Shown here piece by piece: positions 25,617 to 34,427 of a stretch of 64,000 nucleotides of DNA. The notes beneath the pieces were generated by a model, which was given only the letters and a program-made list of their open reading frames with translations, searched no databases and was not told the DNA's origin. This stretch comes from JAAYZH01 sp964479695 (GTDB taxonomy: Bacteria; Bacillota; Clostridia; Saccharofermentanales; Fastidiosipilaceae): positions 1-64,000 of the forward strand of contig CAYZSO010000007.1 in assembly GCA_964479695.1 (NCBI GenBank), in the 5' to 3' direction. A program made the position numbers and the translations under genes. Within the stretch, counting starts at the first letter, position 1. Every line of letters starts with the position of its first letter.

Positions 25617-26099
25617 TTAGTCTTGGTCGGCAGATCTGCCACGGGATTTCAGCGTCCGCTCGATCGCGCGATCCGCATCTTTCTTCGCCTTCGCCTCGCG
25701 TTTGTCATAGAGTTTCTTGCCTCGGCAAAGTCCCAGCTCCATTTTCACACGGCTGGATTTGAAATAAATTTTCAGAGGCACTAGCGTCAGGCCTTCCTGC
25801 TGGACACGGCCGTGCAGGCGTTCAATCTCGCGTTTGTGCATCAAGAGCTTTCTTTTACGCAAAGGATCTTTATTGAAACGATTGCCTTCTTCATAAGGAG
25901 AAATGTGCCAACCGTGGACAAAAAGTTCCATATCATCAACCGTGACATAGCTATCGCTGAGCGTCGTATTCCCGCGTCTCAGAGACTTGACCTCTGTACC
26001 GAAGAGCTCCACGCCCGCTTCGAAAGTATCCAGTACGAAATAATCATGCCGGGCCTTCCGGTTCTCGCTGATGATCTTAATGCCTTCTTGCTTGGCCAA
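25617..26099 (-). CDS. smpB: SsrA-binding protein SmpB
   Basis: Binds tmRNA and delivers it to stalled ribosomes for trans-translation. The OB-fold core begins at ARHDYFVLDTFEAG with GTEVKSLRRG. The C-terminal basic tail that probes the mRNA channel is present (KLYDKREAKAKKD). The start is a TTG at 26099: an in-frame GGAGG lies 8 bases upstream, and the product then begins MAKQEG. The longer frame from 26162 would run through the promoter. 160 aa. The tmRNA gene itself is not in the window. Confidence 0.95.
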   Translation of the reverse strand: MAKQEGIKIISENRKARHDYFVLDTFEAGVELFGTEVKSLRRGNTTLSDSYVTVDDMELFVHGWHISPYEEGNRFNKDPLRKRKLLMHKREIERLHGRVQQEGLTLVPLKIYFKSSRVKMELGLCRGKKLYDKREAKAKKDADRAIERTLKSRGRSADQD

Positions 26100-26124
26100 A
26101 ATAACATCCTCCAATAGGAAAAAC

Positions 26125-26130
26125 ATTATA
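26125..26130 (-). promoter_or_regulatory. -10 element of smpB promoter
   Basis: Perfect TATAAT on the minus strand, 26 bases before the TTG start. No convincing -35 hexamer; the same TTG-TATAAT context occurs in the opine-dehydrogenase promoter. Confidence 0.5.
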
Positions 26131-26164
26131 CAAGAAACCGCGGCGAAGTGCGAATAAATCAAGC

Positions 26165-26220
26165 GTCACATCAAGCGCCCATCAACATATCAGCGTCACA
26201 TCAGCCTGCCATCAGCCGGC
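26165..26220 (-). repeat. Degenerate repeats containing the phosphoesterase stop codon
   Basis: Minus strand shows successive GGCTGATG, GGCTGATG, CGCTGAT, GTTGATG, CGCTTGATG and CGCTTGAT units starting at the stop codon of the metallophosphoesterase gene. Each unit carries a TGA. Unit length varies (9-14 bases), so this is a decayed rather than a fresh duplication. Confidence 0.6.
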
Positions 26221-27588
26221 AAAAGGGATCACCGCTGACGTTTTACTTGCCACCTGGGAAGTGCCGGAAGAAGCCTCATTGAAAATTCGCGAAAGAAATC
26301 CTGCAAAAGTCACGTTCTCCGGCGCCTTTTGCCACAAGGCATAAGCCGGAGAGTCCATCAACTTCTGTGCTAAGGCAGTATCCAACGTCCCGCCGAAATA
26401 AGCCGCATTCACCTCGCCCACGAAATTGGCCATTTGCGTAATCTCTTCCGGAGAAAAATACTGCGAGGCACCTTGATCCGCTAAACTCTTGCGGGCTTTG
26501 GCCGCCTGATTTGCCGCGAAGTAGTCATGAGACCAGGCCGAAAAATTCAGCAGCGAAGGATCAGAGCTGCCGGATGCTAAGGCCCAGGCATCCACATCAA
26601 GTACTTTCGACTGATAGGTGAAGCCGGACGCGGGGTTCAGAGTGATGACGCCATATTGCACAGGGTAGACAGAAAATGCGCCGTTACTGATATCGAACAA
26701 ATGACCGTCCTGCCTGATGTCTTGCACATGGATGTGGCCGCTGAGATTCAGTGTCACCATGCCGTCTAGTGCAGCTCTGACTTCGGCCGCGTTGTCGAGC
26801 GCGTAGCCTTGGCTTCGGTGTGACTCATTGGAGATCAGGCTGTGATGAGTTGCACTGATGACACGAGCGTTGCTGCGGCGGGCTTTGACCAAACAATCCT
26901 TAATCCACTGCAAGGAAGATTCTTTCACTTCCCCGTTCGCGAAGGACTGCCCTAATAACCCGTTGAATTCGTAGATATTGGTGTCCAGCATCAGAAGCCA
27001 GAGGTCTTCCGCCGGGGCTGCCAAGTAACTCAGCGAATCCGGATCGCGGGAGATCGCCTCGCCATAGCCAAATGCGTCGTAGATCGTGGAAAACTCCGCC
27101 GCCGACACCGATTCGACCGGATAGGTACCCTGTTCTGCATAGCCTTGAGCCAGCGGATTCAGGATGTCGTGGTTTCCGGGGATGACGTAGACGCGCGTTT
27201 GGGTCTGATTTTCCAGTGCCGCAAGTTTAGCGGCCAAAGCCGCATGCCCCGCCTTTTCCCCGTTGAAGGTCAGATCTCCGGTGAGCAGCAGCACATCCGG
27301 CTTCGCCGCGGCGATTTCCGCTGCAAAGGCAGTCAGCAAGGGTTCCGAATAATGGATCATCTTCCCGTCGCCATCGGCTATAGCGGCTTCCAGAGTCGAT
27401 TCGGAAGAACCTAAGGATTCCGGCAGAAAATGTAAATCCGTCGCGGAAAATAAGGTGAGCTCTTGCCCGGCCCTTAATGATGTGTCCGGCAAACGCACAG
27501 AGGAGCAAGAAGCCAGGAGGCAAGTAAGCAAGAGAACGCTCGCCACAAGCAAGCTTGAGGTCTGTTTACGGGATCTGCCGGTAGTCAT
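26212..27588 (-). CDS. Lipoprotein metallophosphoesterase (calcineurin-like)
   Basis: Surface-anchored phosphoesterase. A type-II signal peptide ends in the lipobox LASC (cleavage before Cys ~28). The calcineurin-like metal motifs follow in order: ATDLHF, LTGDLTFNGEK, PGNHD, ATHHSL and SGHIHVQD. A C-terminal extension of about 130 residues has no recognised domain. Substrate unknown (nucleotides, phospholipids or phosphodiesters are possible). The start overlaps tsaD by 4 bases. 458 aa. Confidence 0.88.
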   Translation of the reverse strand: MTTGRSRKQTSSLLVASVLLLTCLLASCSSVRLPDTSLRAGQELTLFSATDLHFLPESLGSSESTLEAAIADGDGKMIHYSEPLLTAFAAEIAAAKPDVLLLTGDLTFNGEKAGHAALAAKLAALENQTQTRVYVIPGNHDILNPLAQGYAEQGTYPVESVSAAEFSTIYDAFGYGEAISRDPDSLSYLAAPAEDLWLLMLDTNIYEFNGLLGQSFANGEVKESSLQWIKDCLVKARRSNARVISATHHSLISNESHRSQGYALDNAAEVRAALDGMVTLNLSGHIHVQDIRQDGHLFDISNGAFSVYPVQYGVITLNPASGFTYQSKVLDVDAWALASGSSDPSLLNFSAWSHDYFAANQAAKARKSLADQGASQYFSPEEITQMANFVGEVNAAYFGGTLDTALAQKLMDSPAYALWQKAPENVTFAGFLSRIFNEASSGTSQVASKTSAVIPFAG

Positions 27589-28637
27589 GAAAGGATACCG
27601 GAGAAATCCTCCAGACGTAAGGACGGCTTGGCATCCAAGTCCAGAGGCGCGGCAGGGGTGCCGGCTTGGGCCAGAAAATAGCCCAAAGAAGCAATCATCG
27701 AAGCATTATCCGTGCAAAGGATCGCCGGCGGCACGTAAAACGACCAGCCTCTCTCGTCCAGCGTCTCCGTAAAAGCCGCACGCAGAGCCGAATTGGCTGC
27801 AACTCCACCTGCAATCGCAATCTTGGTCTGGCCTGTCCGTTCCGCGGCCAGAACCGTATGGTCGAGCAAGGTGCTGACGATTGCATGCTGGTAGGAAGCA
27901 CAAAAATCTTTCCGTGAAAATAAGTCCCATGTATCAAGACCTCTTCTAGAAGCTTCCTGACTTAATTTCTGAATGAAATTGAGCGTCGCAGTCTTGAGAC
28001 CGCTGAACGAAAAATCCAGATCATTGCCACTGAGTTTACTCTTCGGAAACTCGATCGCCAGGGGATTGCCGCCTTGTGCCTCGCGGTCAATTTTCGGGCC
28101 GCCGGGATACCCTAAGCCGATCGCTCGGGCAATCTTGTCAAAAGCCTCCCCCGCCGCGTCATCTCTGGTGCGTCCCAAGACCCGGTAGCGGGTGTAATCT
28201 TCCACCAGCAGAATGTGGCTGTGCCCACCGGAGGCAACCAGGCAGACGAACGGGGGCTCTAAGTCCTCATGAGCCAGAAAATTCGCCGTCACATGCCCCG
28301 CGATATGGTGGACAGCATAGAGCGGCTTACCGGAGGCGTAGGCTAGGGCTTTGGCCGCTGCAGTACCAACAAGAAGTGGACCGATCAGCCCCGGACCATA
28401 GGTCACCGCGACCGCATCCACATCCTCCAAACTAAGATCCGCCTGCGCCAGGGCCTCCGAGATGACCGGACTTATTGCCTTGATGTGCTCGCGTGAAGCA
28501 ATTTCCGGAACGACACCGCCGAAATAGCTGTGAAGATCCGCCTGTGAAGCGATCACGGACGAGCGTTCAATCCGCCCATTTTCCACAACCGCGGCAGCCG
28601 TTTCATCGCAGGAACTTTCAATACCCAGAACAATCAT
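27585..28637 (-). CDS. tsaD: tRNA N6-threonylcarbamoyladenosine transferase TsaD
   Basis: Transfers the threonylcarbamoyl group to A37 of ANN-decoding tRNAs together with TsaB and TsaE. The ASKHA-fold signatures are clear: GIESSCDETAAAVV at the N terminus and the metal-binding histidines in HHIAGHVTANF, then VASGGHSH. 350 aa, standard. It overlaps both neighbours by 4 bases (dut-like upstream, phosphoesterase downstream). tsaB and tsaE are not in the window. Confidence 0.97.
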   Translation of the reverse strand: MIVLGIESSCDETAAAVVENGRIERSSVIASQADLHSYFGGVVPEIASREHIKAISPVISEALAQADLSLEDVDAVAVTYGPGLIGPLLVGTAAAKALAYASGKPLYAVHHIAGHVTANFLAHEDLEPPFVCLVASGGHSHILLVEDYTRYRVLGRTRDDAAGEAFDKIARAIGLGYPGGPKIDREAQGGNPLAIEFPKSKLSGNDLDFSFSGLKTATLNFIQKLSQEASRRGLDTWDLFSRKDFCASYQHAIVSTLLDHTVLAAERTGQTKIAIAGGVAANSALRAAFTETLDERGWSFYVPPAILCTDNASMIASLGYFLAQAGTPAAPLDLDAKPSLRLEDFSGILS

Positions 28638-29155
28638 GAGGACGCCTCGCTGCGCAAATGGGTTCCGCTGCTGCCGAATCCGCCACCCCTGTCCGATGTT
28701 CCGTTGCCGCTGAATTGGCTAACTTCTACCGGCAGTGCTTGACTCACCGGAGCCAGAACCATCTGTGCGATGCGATCTCCTTTGCGAATCAGGTAGGTGC
28801 CCGGACGATTCTCTCGTTCCGTAAGGACCAGCGTAGGGCCCTGGAAACCATCAGGAGTCGCGTTATGAACCAGAATGAGGAGTTCATCCTTGTATCCGCT
28901 GTCGATGGTGCCCGGGCTGTTGGGCAGCCTGAGACGTGTCTTCAAGGAGAGCCCGCTGCGGGGGCGAATCTGGACCTCATAGCCCTCAGGGATCTGCAGA
29001 ATCAAACCGGTCGGCACAGCCTTGGTTTCACCGGGTTCCAACAATACCTCTTCCGCAGCCACCAGATCCATTCCGGCGTCCCCCGGATTAGCATAAAAAG
29101 GCAGTACTGCGGACTGTCTCACTTTCACAATTTCCAATCGAACTCCACTCGACAT
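28634..29155 (-). CDS. dut: dUTP diphosphatase (dUTPase)
   Basis: Trimeric enzyme hydrolysing dUTP to dUMP, keeping uracil out of DNA. All five motifs are visible: GDAGMDL, RPRSGLS, GTIDSGYKDELLI (catalytic D and Y), GDRIAQMV and the C-terminal GRGF-like RGGGFGSSGT. I prefer the ATG at 29155, which follows AAAGGA by about 7 bases. An ATG at 29173 would add six residues. Coupled to tsaD by a 4-base overlap. 173 aa. Confidence 0.93.
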   Translation of the reverse strand: MSSGVRLEIVKVRQSAVLPFYANPGDAGMDLVAAEEVLLEPGETKAVPTGLILQIPEGYEVQIRPRSGLSLKTRLRLPNSPGTIDSGYKDELLILVHNATPDGFQGPTLVLTERENRPGTYLIRKGDRIAQMVLAPVSQALPVEVSQFSGNGTSDRGGGFGSSGTHLRSEASS

Positions 29156-29203
29156 AACTTCATCCTTTACCATTGTTTTCAGCCACTTACACGTGTGGCA
29201 GGC

Positions 29204-29278
29204 GTGCTCCTAAGTTTGGCGTGCTCTTAAGTTTGGCGTGCTCCTAAGTTTGGCGTGCTCCTAAGTTTGGCGTGTCTA
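29204..29278 (-). repeat. 17-bp tandem repeat (4 copies) between the U32 peptidase gene and dut
   Basis: Unit GTGCTCCTAAGTTTGGC (plus strand) at 29204-29220, 29221-29237 (one mismatch), 29238-29254 and 29255-29271, then a truncated copy. The array starts 4 bases after the U32 stop codon and each minus-strand unit carries TAG or TAA plus GGAG or AGAG. It lies upstream of the dut start, where repeated GGAG might matter. Confidence 0.9.
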
Positions 29279-29281
29279 GGT

Positions 29282-31687
29282 TCAGCGTGCGCTGATGCCC
29301 GCTGTGACACAGTCGCTAACCTCTCTTAGAACATTCGCGATTTGTGAGGCCTCCTCGTCTGTAAAGACAAGTACGGGTGTGATTCCCTGTGAGGCTGCGT
29401 CGCGTGAGGCCTTCACGAAGGGCAAGGCTTCGGCTTGCCACACTTCGAAGGAGCAGTCCAGCTCCCGCTGAGGTCTTAGTGGAAACACTCGGCCTCGGTC
29501 ATCCTCGAAGGCAAATTGCGCTTCGGTACACAGTTTACAAGAATCTTTGCCTTTGCTGAAGCCCACCGGGCAGAAGCGTGTGAACATGGCTTGGGTGCGT
29601 CCATAAGCCCAGAGGAGTGGTCGGAGCGGCAAGTTTCTCTGGATAGTTTCGGCCAAAGCCGCCCCCTTCCCGGGTTCCAGCTCAGGGGAAACGAGTGCAT
29701 GCGTATACCCTTCGCCGGCCAATGCCGCCGCAGTCTCCTCATTCCAGAGCTGTCCGCCTTGCCAACTGATCACACAGAGGCCTTGTAAACCCAGCCTTTT
29801 TGTGAGTTCCGGCAAACCGGAAGGCCCGGTCGCCACAGCCTTGAGACCCAGATGATGAAGCCTTACCAACATGGTCTCAAGCGCCCGGGAAACCGCAGGA
29901 ATTTTCTCCGGCGGCAATAGCGCCCCCAGTTCCGTCTCCTTACCTAAGCCACGTCTAAGATCGAGAAATTCCTGATCCGACAATAAGGCAAGTTCACCTG
30001 CCGGCAATAGAAGAAGGCCTTTTTGTTTGCGGAGCACTTCCTCCATTTCCCTACCTGCCTGCCAGAACGGCAAGGCAATCACCAGAGGAAATTCGGGGGC
30101 CGCCAATGCTTGCAGCTCCGGGAGACCGGGTGCCTTCCGCCCTTGGCGGTTCTCGTCTGCCACGAAGCGTGACAAGGCTTCCCTGCGGAAGCGATTGAGA
30201 TCACTGATTCGCCAAGCAGGCGTGCTTTCTACCCTAACTTCGCCTGCAACATAGGGTGTATCCCCTAGTTTCCGCAACTGCTCAGCACAACGCTCAGCAG
30301 GGATTCTTTGCTCCAAGCGCTTAGGCGGAGGGTCAAGGATTTCGTCGGTATAGGATCTGGTCTTGTCACTGGCCTCAAGTGTAAGCGTAAATCTTCCTTC
30401 GTCTTCTTGAAGAGTCAGAGAAAGGGCCGGTTTTCGCTCTCGGAGCACCGAACTTCCTGTGACACGGGGTTGACCCATTTGCCAGGCTTCGATCGGCAGC
30501 TGAAGCTTCCGTAAGATCTGGGGATGAAATCCTTGGAATTCGATTACCCCCGGATCTTGAGCTTGCCTAATTCGCCCGCAAGGAGCCGTGGCAAGATCTT
30601 CTCCGGCTAGGGTGCGAAGCGTCATTTGACTCCCCTCCTGGGGGATGTACTCCCGCGGGATTTCCCGGTTTCGCCAGACTTGAACCAGACCTCTGTCCGG
30701 AACAAGGCTTGTCACTTCTCCCAGGAGGATCCCCCGATGTGATGTGTGCTCTCCGGAGAGGAAATCCTTACTTCGGTTCTTCAGCCAATACTGGGTCGTG
30801 AAATCCCCGCCGCGGTTAAAGGCCAAGAGCAAATCTCTTTTTCTCGCTTCATTCACAGCAGCGTCCGCTGGCGTAGACAAAGCCATTTCATCAATGGCCT
30901 TGCGATAGGTGGCCGTTACCTGCCCAACATAGTCTGGATTTCGCAGGCGCCCTTCAATTTTGCAAGAATCCACACCGGTTTCGAGGAGCTGAGCCAAGAT
31001 TTCGAAGCCACCGAGATCCTTTGGTGAGAGCCAGGCACCTTCTTTGCGGAAAGGTGCGCCGTTGCGCAAAATCTTATAGGTTTTGCGACAGCTCTGGGCG
31101 CAGTCGCCACGATTAGCGCCCCGCCCGCCCATGAAATGGCTCATGTGACATTGGCCGGAAACACTCATGCAGAGAGCTCCGTGAAGGAAAATTTCGGTTT
31201 CAACTTCGATGCTATGCGCATAAGAAGTGAGATCCTTGATCTCTTCTAGGGACAATTCTCTGGGTAAGCAAACGCGGCTGCAACCCAAGGCCTTGTAGGC
31301 AGCAATCGCTTCTCTTGTTCCGGCTGTGCATTGTGTACTGGCGTGAATCGGTAAGGACGGAAGCTCCCGGGAGAGTCTTCGCATCAAACCGCGATCTTGC
31401 ACGATGCAGGCATCAACATCGGCTTCCGCTGCACTTCGAGCCAGAGCGAGAGCTTCCGCCAATTCAGAGTCGAACAGAAGAATGTTCAGCGCCAAATAGA
31501 CCTTCGCTCCGTTTCGGTGAGCCTCATGGATGAGGTCAGGCAGTTCTTCCACTTGAAACTGCGCCTTATCGCCTCTGGCATTAAGGCGGCCGGAGCCCAA
31601 GTAAATAGCATCCGCACCATTGGCCAGTGCGGCTTGGAAACTCTCTCGGCTTCCCGCCGGCGAAAGTAATTCAGGTAGAGAAATCAT
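29282..31687 (-). CDS. U32-family peptidase-like protein (RlhA/TrhP-type RNA hydroxylation family)
   Basis: The U32 signature is complete: E-IFLHGALCMSVSGQCHMS, with the following cysteines CAQSC. Related E. coli proteins (RlhA, TrhP) are needed for hydroxylation of 23S rRNA C2501 or tRNA U34, rather than acting as proteases. The long C-terminal half (~residues 400-800) fits the DUF3656-containing subfamily; RlhA is ~650 aa, so this 801-aa version is long. The start could be the ATG at 31687 or TTG at 31693; neither has a strong ribosome-binding site. Which RNA it acts on is not known. Confidence 0.85.
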   Translation of the reverse strand: MISLPELLSPAGSRESFQAALANGADAIYLGSGRLNARGDKAQFQVEELPDLIHEAHRNGAKVYLALNILLFDSELAEALALARSAAEADVDACIVQDRGLMRRLSRELPSLPIHASTQCTAGTREAIAAYKALGCSRVCLPRELSLEEIKDLTSYAHSIEVETEIFLHGALCMSVSGQCHMSHFMGGRGANRGDCAQSCRKTYKILRNGAPFRKEGAWLSPKDLGGFEILAQLLETGVDSCKIEGRLRNPDYVGQVTATYRKAIDEMALSTPADAAVNEARKRDLLLAFNRGGDFTTQYWLKNRSKDFLSGEHTSHRGILLGEVTSLVPDRGLVQVWRNREIPREYIPQEGSQMTLRTLAGEDLATAPCGRIRQAQDPGVIEFQGFHPQILRKLQLPIEAWQMGQPRVTGSSVLRERKPALSLTLQEDEGRFTLTLEASDKTRSYTDEILDPPPKRLEQRIPAERCAEQLRKLGDTPYVAGEVRVESTPAWRISDLNRFRREALSRFVADENRQGRKAPGLPELQALAAPEFPLVIALPFWQAGREMEEVLRKQKGLLLLPAGELALLSDQEFLDLRRGLGKETELGALLPPEKIPAVSRALETMLVRLHHLGLKAVATGPSGLPELTKRLGLQGLCVISWQGGQLWNEETAAALAGEGYTHALVSPELEPGKGAALAETIQRNLPLRPLLWAYGRTQAMFTRFCPVGFSKGKDSCKLCTEAQFAFEDDRGRVFPLRPQRELDCSFEVWQAEALPFVKASRDAASQGITPVLVFTDEEASQIANVLREVSDCVTAGISAR

Positions 31688-31761
31688 GATCAAACACTTT
31701 CAACATAAGGTTAGAGTGAAGAGCGAGATTGGCATAAGAATTCGTTCTTGCACAAAAAGTC

Positions 31762-33495
31762 TCAGAGAACATTGTCGCGCAGGAGCTCCAATTGATCCCA
31801 AAATTCCGCAGGTAAATTCTGAAAAGCCCTGAAGTAGGCTTCGATATCCAAACATTCTGTTTGCCAGGCCTGTTTATCAACCGAGAGCAAGTCATTCATC
31901 AGGTCCGCCTCAGTGAGGTTTAGGCCTTCCAGAGTCAAATCACCGGCTTGCGGAATGAGGCCGATCGCACTCTGGGTAGCAGGGAAATTATTTTCGGTGC
32001 GTCCTAAAATCCACTGAAGGACGCGGAAATTTTCCCTGTAACCAGGCCACAAGTACTTACCATCCTCCCCCTTGCGGAACCAGTTCACCCGGAAAATACT
32101 GGGCGGTTGGGTCAAACCGGCACCCACTTTGAGCCAGTTCCGGAGGTAATCACCGAGGTTCGTGCCGAGGTAGGGCAAGATGCCCATAGGATTACGCTCA
32201 AGATAATTCTCGCGTTCTGCCGATAGGGTTGCCCCGAGGAAAATACCATGTTCCCAGTTATAAGACTCAACAACCAAAGGCTCGGTTCCGGAAGATTTGC
32301 CTCCGAAAATGATCGCGGAAATCGGCACGCCGGCCGGATCTTCCCAGTGCGGCGAGATGGAACTCAAGCGATCGGCTTTGGCCGTGAAACGACTGTTGGA
32401 ATGAGCTGCCTTATAGGGACTTCTAGGATTCCAGGGAATTCCCTGCCAGTTCCTCAGTGTGTCAGGCGGAGTCTCATTCTTACCTTCCCACCAGGGCTCA
32501 CCTTCAGAAGATACGGCAACATTCGTGAGGATCGCATCCTGGCCGGTCATTTCCAGCGCGTGCGGATTCGAATGCTCATTGATGCCCGGAAGCACAGAGA
32601 AAAACCCTGCCTCCGGATTAATCGCCCAGAGCCTACCGTCAGGCCCCGGCCTAAGCCAAGCGATATCATCACCTACGGTGTAGCATTTGTACCCTTTCGC
32701 ATAGTCCGGTGGGGTGAGGAAAGCTAAATTAGACTTCCCGCAATTCGACGGGAAGGCTCCGGCGATATAGCGAACTTCCCCTTCGGGGTTCTCAATGGCC
32801 AGAATCATCATGTGTTCCGCAAGCCACCCTTCGCGCACGGCGGCAGCGGAACCCAGCACCATTCCCATACTGGATTTTGCGTGGAAAGCATAACCGCCGT
32901 ACTCGGTATTCAGTGTGAAGATCTTCCGCTCTTCCGGGAAATGGGCAACATAGCGGTTCTCCATCTCTCGGTTCAGCGCGAAATGAACGCCTCTGGTGAA
33001 CTGGTCACCCTCGCCGATTTCCTGCCAAGCCCTGTCACCCATGCGGGTTAAGATCCGCATGTTCATCACAACGTAAATGGAGTCGGTAATTTCAACCGCG
33101 GTCTTGGCAAATGGTGAACCAATGGGCCCCATGACATACGGGACAACATACATAATCTTCCCGTTCAAGGCATTATTCATGATCTTATGGAGGCGTTCCA
33201 TCATTTCATCCGGGTGCATCCAGAGACGTGTATCCGCACCGTCTTCCCGGTTGGCGGTACATACATACATGCATTCGGTATGGGGTTCACTATCATCCGC
33301 TGTGGTGTTGTACGCATAGCATCCGGGCCACGAGAATTGATTCAAGGCCCGAAGGCCGGTTCCGGAAGCCTCTGCAATCTGTGCCAGGTGGTCATACTCC
33401 TCTTGGGAGCCGTCACACCAGTAAATCGAGTCCGGTCTGCTGATCTGCGCGATTTCCTCTACCCATTTTCGAACATATTCATTAGTAATTGTCAT
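31762..33495 (-). CDS. pckG: Phosphoenolpyruvate carboxykinase (GTP)
   Basis: Interconverts oxaloacetate + GTP with PEP + CO2 + GDP. The GTP-type fold is shown by YWCDGSQEEY near the N terminus, the P-loop FPSNCGKSN near residue 250 with the hyper-reactive Cys, and RPGPDGRLWAINPEAGFF. The common Bacillota form is ATP-dependent, so the GTP form suggests an anaerobic role, e.g. CO2 fixation toward oxaloacetate. 577 aa, full length. Single gene with GAGG ribosome-binding site. Confidence 0.96.
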   Translation of the reverse strand: MTITNEYVRKWVEEIAQISRPDSIYWCDGSQEEYDHLAQIAEASGTGLRALNQFSWPGCYAYNTTADDSEPHTECMYVCTANREDGADTRLWMHPDEMMERLHKIMNNALNGKIMYVVPYVMGPIGSPFAKTAVEITDSIYVVMNMRILTRMGDRAWQEIGEGDQFTRGVHFALNREMENRYVAHFPEERKIFTLNTEYGGYAFHAKSSMGMVLGSAAAVREGWLAEHMMILAIENPEGEVRYIAGAFPSNCGKSNLAFLTPPDYAKGYKCYTVGDDIAWLRPGPDGRLWAINPEAGFFSVLPGINEHSNPHALEMTGQDAILTNVAVSSEGEPWWEGKNETPPDTLRNWQGIPWNPRSPYKAAHSNSRFTAKADRLSSISPHWEDPAGVPISAIIFGGKSSGTEPLVVESYNWEHGIFLGATLSAERENYLERNPMGILPYLGTNLGDYLRNWLKVGAGLTQPPSIFRVNWFRKGEDGKYLWPGYRENFRVLQWILGRTENNFPATQSAIGLIPQAGDLTLEGLNLTEADLMNDLLSVDKQAWQTECLDIEAYFRAFQNLPAEFWDQLELLRDNVL

Positions 33496-33545
33496 TGAGT
33501 CGCCTCATGCTTTCCCTACTTCCGCATCAAGCGCAGAAAATTATC

Positions 33546-33573
33546 GCCCTAAGTATACTGCCCTAAGTATACC
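33546..33573 (-). repeat. 14-bp tandem duplication across the rsmA stop codon
   Basis: GCCCTAAGTATAC(T/C) is present at 33546-33559 and 33560-33573. In the rsmA frame one copy is read V-Y-L-G-Q; the 14-base period shifts the frame in the next copy, which gives Y-T-stop. The gene end was therefore probably created by the duplication. Confidence 0.85.
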
Positions 33574-34427
33574 TGTTTTGCCAAAGACGCGAAATCCTCC
33601 GGCTGAAGTTCCTCGGCTCTGGTTGTGAGCGGCCGTTCCTTGCGGACTAGCCAGGCTTCCGTTTCTTTCTTTGCCTCTCCCATGCAGTTGATAAGTGTTT
33701 TGCGGCGCTGGCTGAAGGCTTGGTCGATAGTCTTTATGAGGATTGCAGGATGTTCTTCCAGCATGGCGTACGCCTCGGTGCCTTCTTTCTTCGCAAAATA
33801 GACGAGTTCGGAATCAACTCCGGGCACGGGATAGAAATTCCCCGCAGACAAGGTTCTCACAAGCTTGACGTCGCCATAACAAGCGATCAGTTTCGCCAGT
33901 GACCCTTGATTCTTACTCTGCGATTTGCCATCACCGGCTGTTCCTCGAAGCCTCGGGACGACATCCTTCTGCACCAGAAAAGTCATGCGGCTCGCTTGCG
34001 GCAGCTGACAGAGGCATTGGCGGATCAGTTCGGAAGTCAAATAATAAGGCAGATTGGCCATGATCTGAACTTCCCTTTTCTCTTCCTCCGTGAAGAGCTT
34101 TGAGAAATCGAGTTTCGTCGCATCACCGAAATGAAAGTGAATATTTGGCTTACGGAGCGCCAGGTCTTGCAAGAGCGGCTGCAATGTGGGGTCAATTTCA
34201 AGAGACACCACTTTTTCTGCCTTGCCAGCTAGAACTTCGGTCAGCGTGCCGGCGCCGCTGCCGATTTCCAGAACCTGTACAACAGGCTGAAGCAAGGCCT
34301 CATCCGTCATTTTCTCTAGTAGCGACTTGTCCCAGAGAAAATTCTGGCCGAGATTTCTTTCGGGTCTAATTCCGTAGTGATTCAGGAGTTCTTTGAAGGC
34401 TTGAATTCCGCCTTGCTCATTCGCCAT
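33549..34427 (-). CDS. rsmA: 16S rRNA dimethyladenosine transferase RsmA (KsgA)
   Basis: Dimethylates A1518 and A1519 in helix 45 of 16S rRNA, a late assembly checkpoint. It shows NLGQNFLWD, the SAM loop EIGSGAGTLTEVL (~52-64) and the catalytic NLPYYLTS (~122-129). The start at 34427 (MANEQGG) follows GGAGGAG by 10 bases; the longer frame would lie inside the upstream gene. It overlaps that DUF2344 gene by 11 bases. 292 aa. Confidence 0.96.
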   Translation of the reverse strand: MANEQGGIQAFKELLNHYGIRPERNLGQNFLWDKSLLEKMTDEALLQPVVQVLEIGSGAGTLTEVLAGKAEKVVSLEIDPTLQPLLQDLALRKPNIHFHFGDATKLDFSKLFTEEEKREVQIMANLPYYLTSELIRQCLCQLPQASRMTFLVQKDVVPRLRGTAGDGKSQSKNQGSLAKLIACYGDVKLVRTLSAGNFYPVPGVDSELVYFAKKEGTEAYAMLEEHPAILIKTIDQAFSQRRKTLINCMGEAKKETEAWLVRKERPLTTRAEELQPEDFASLAKQVYLGQYT

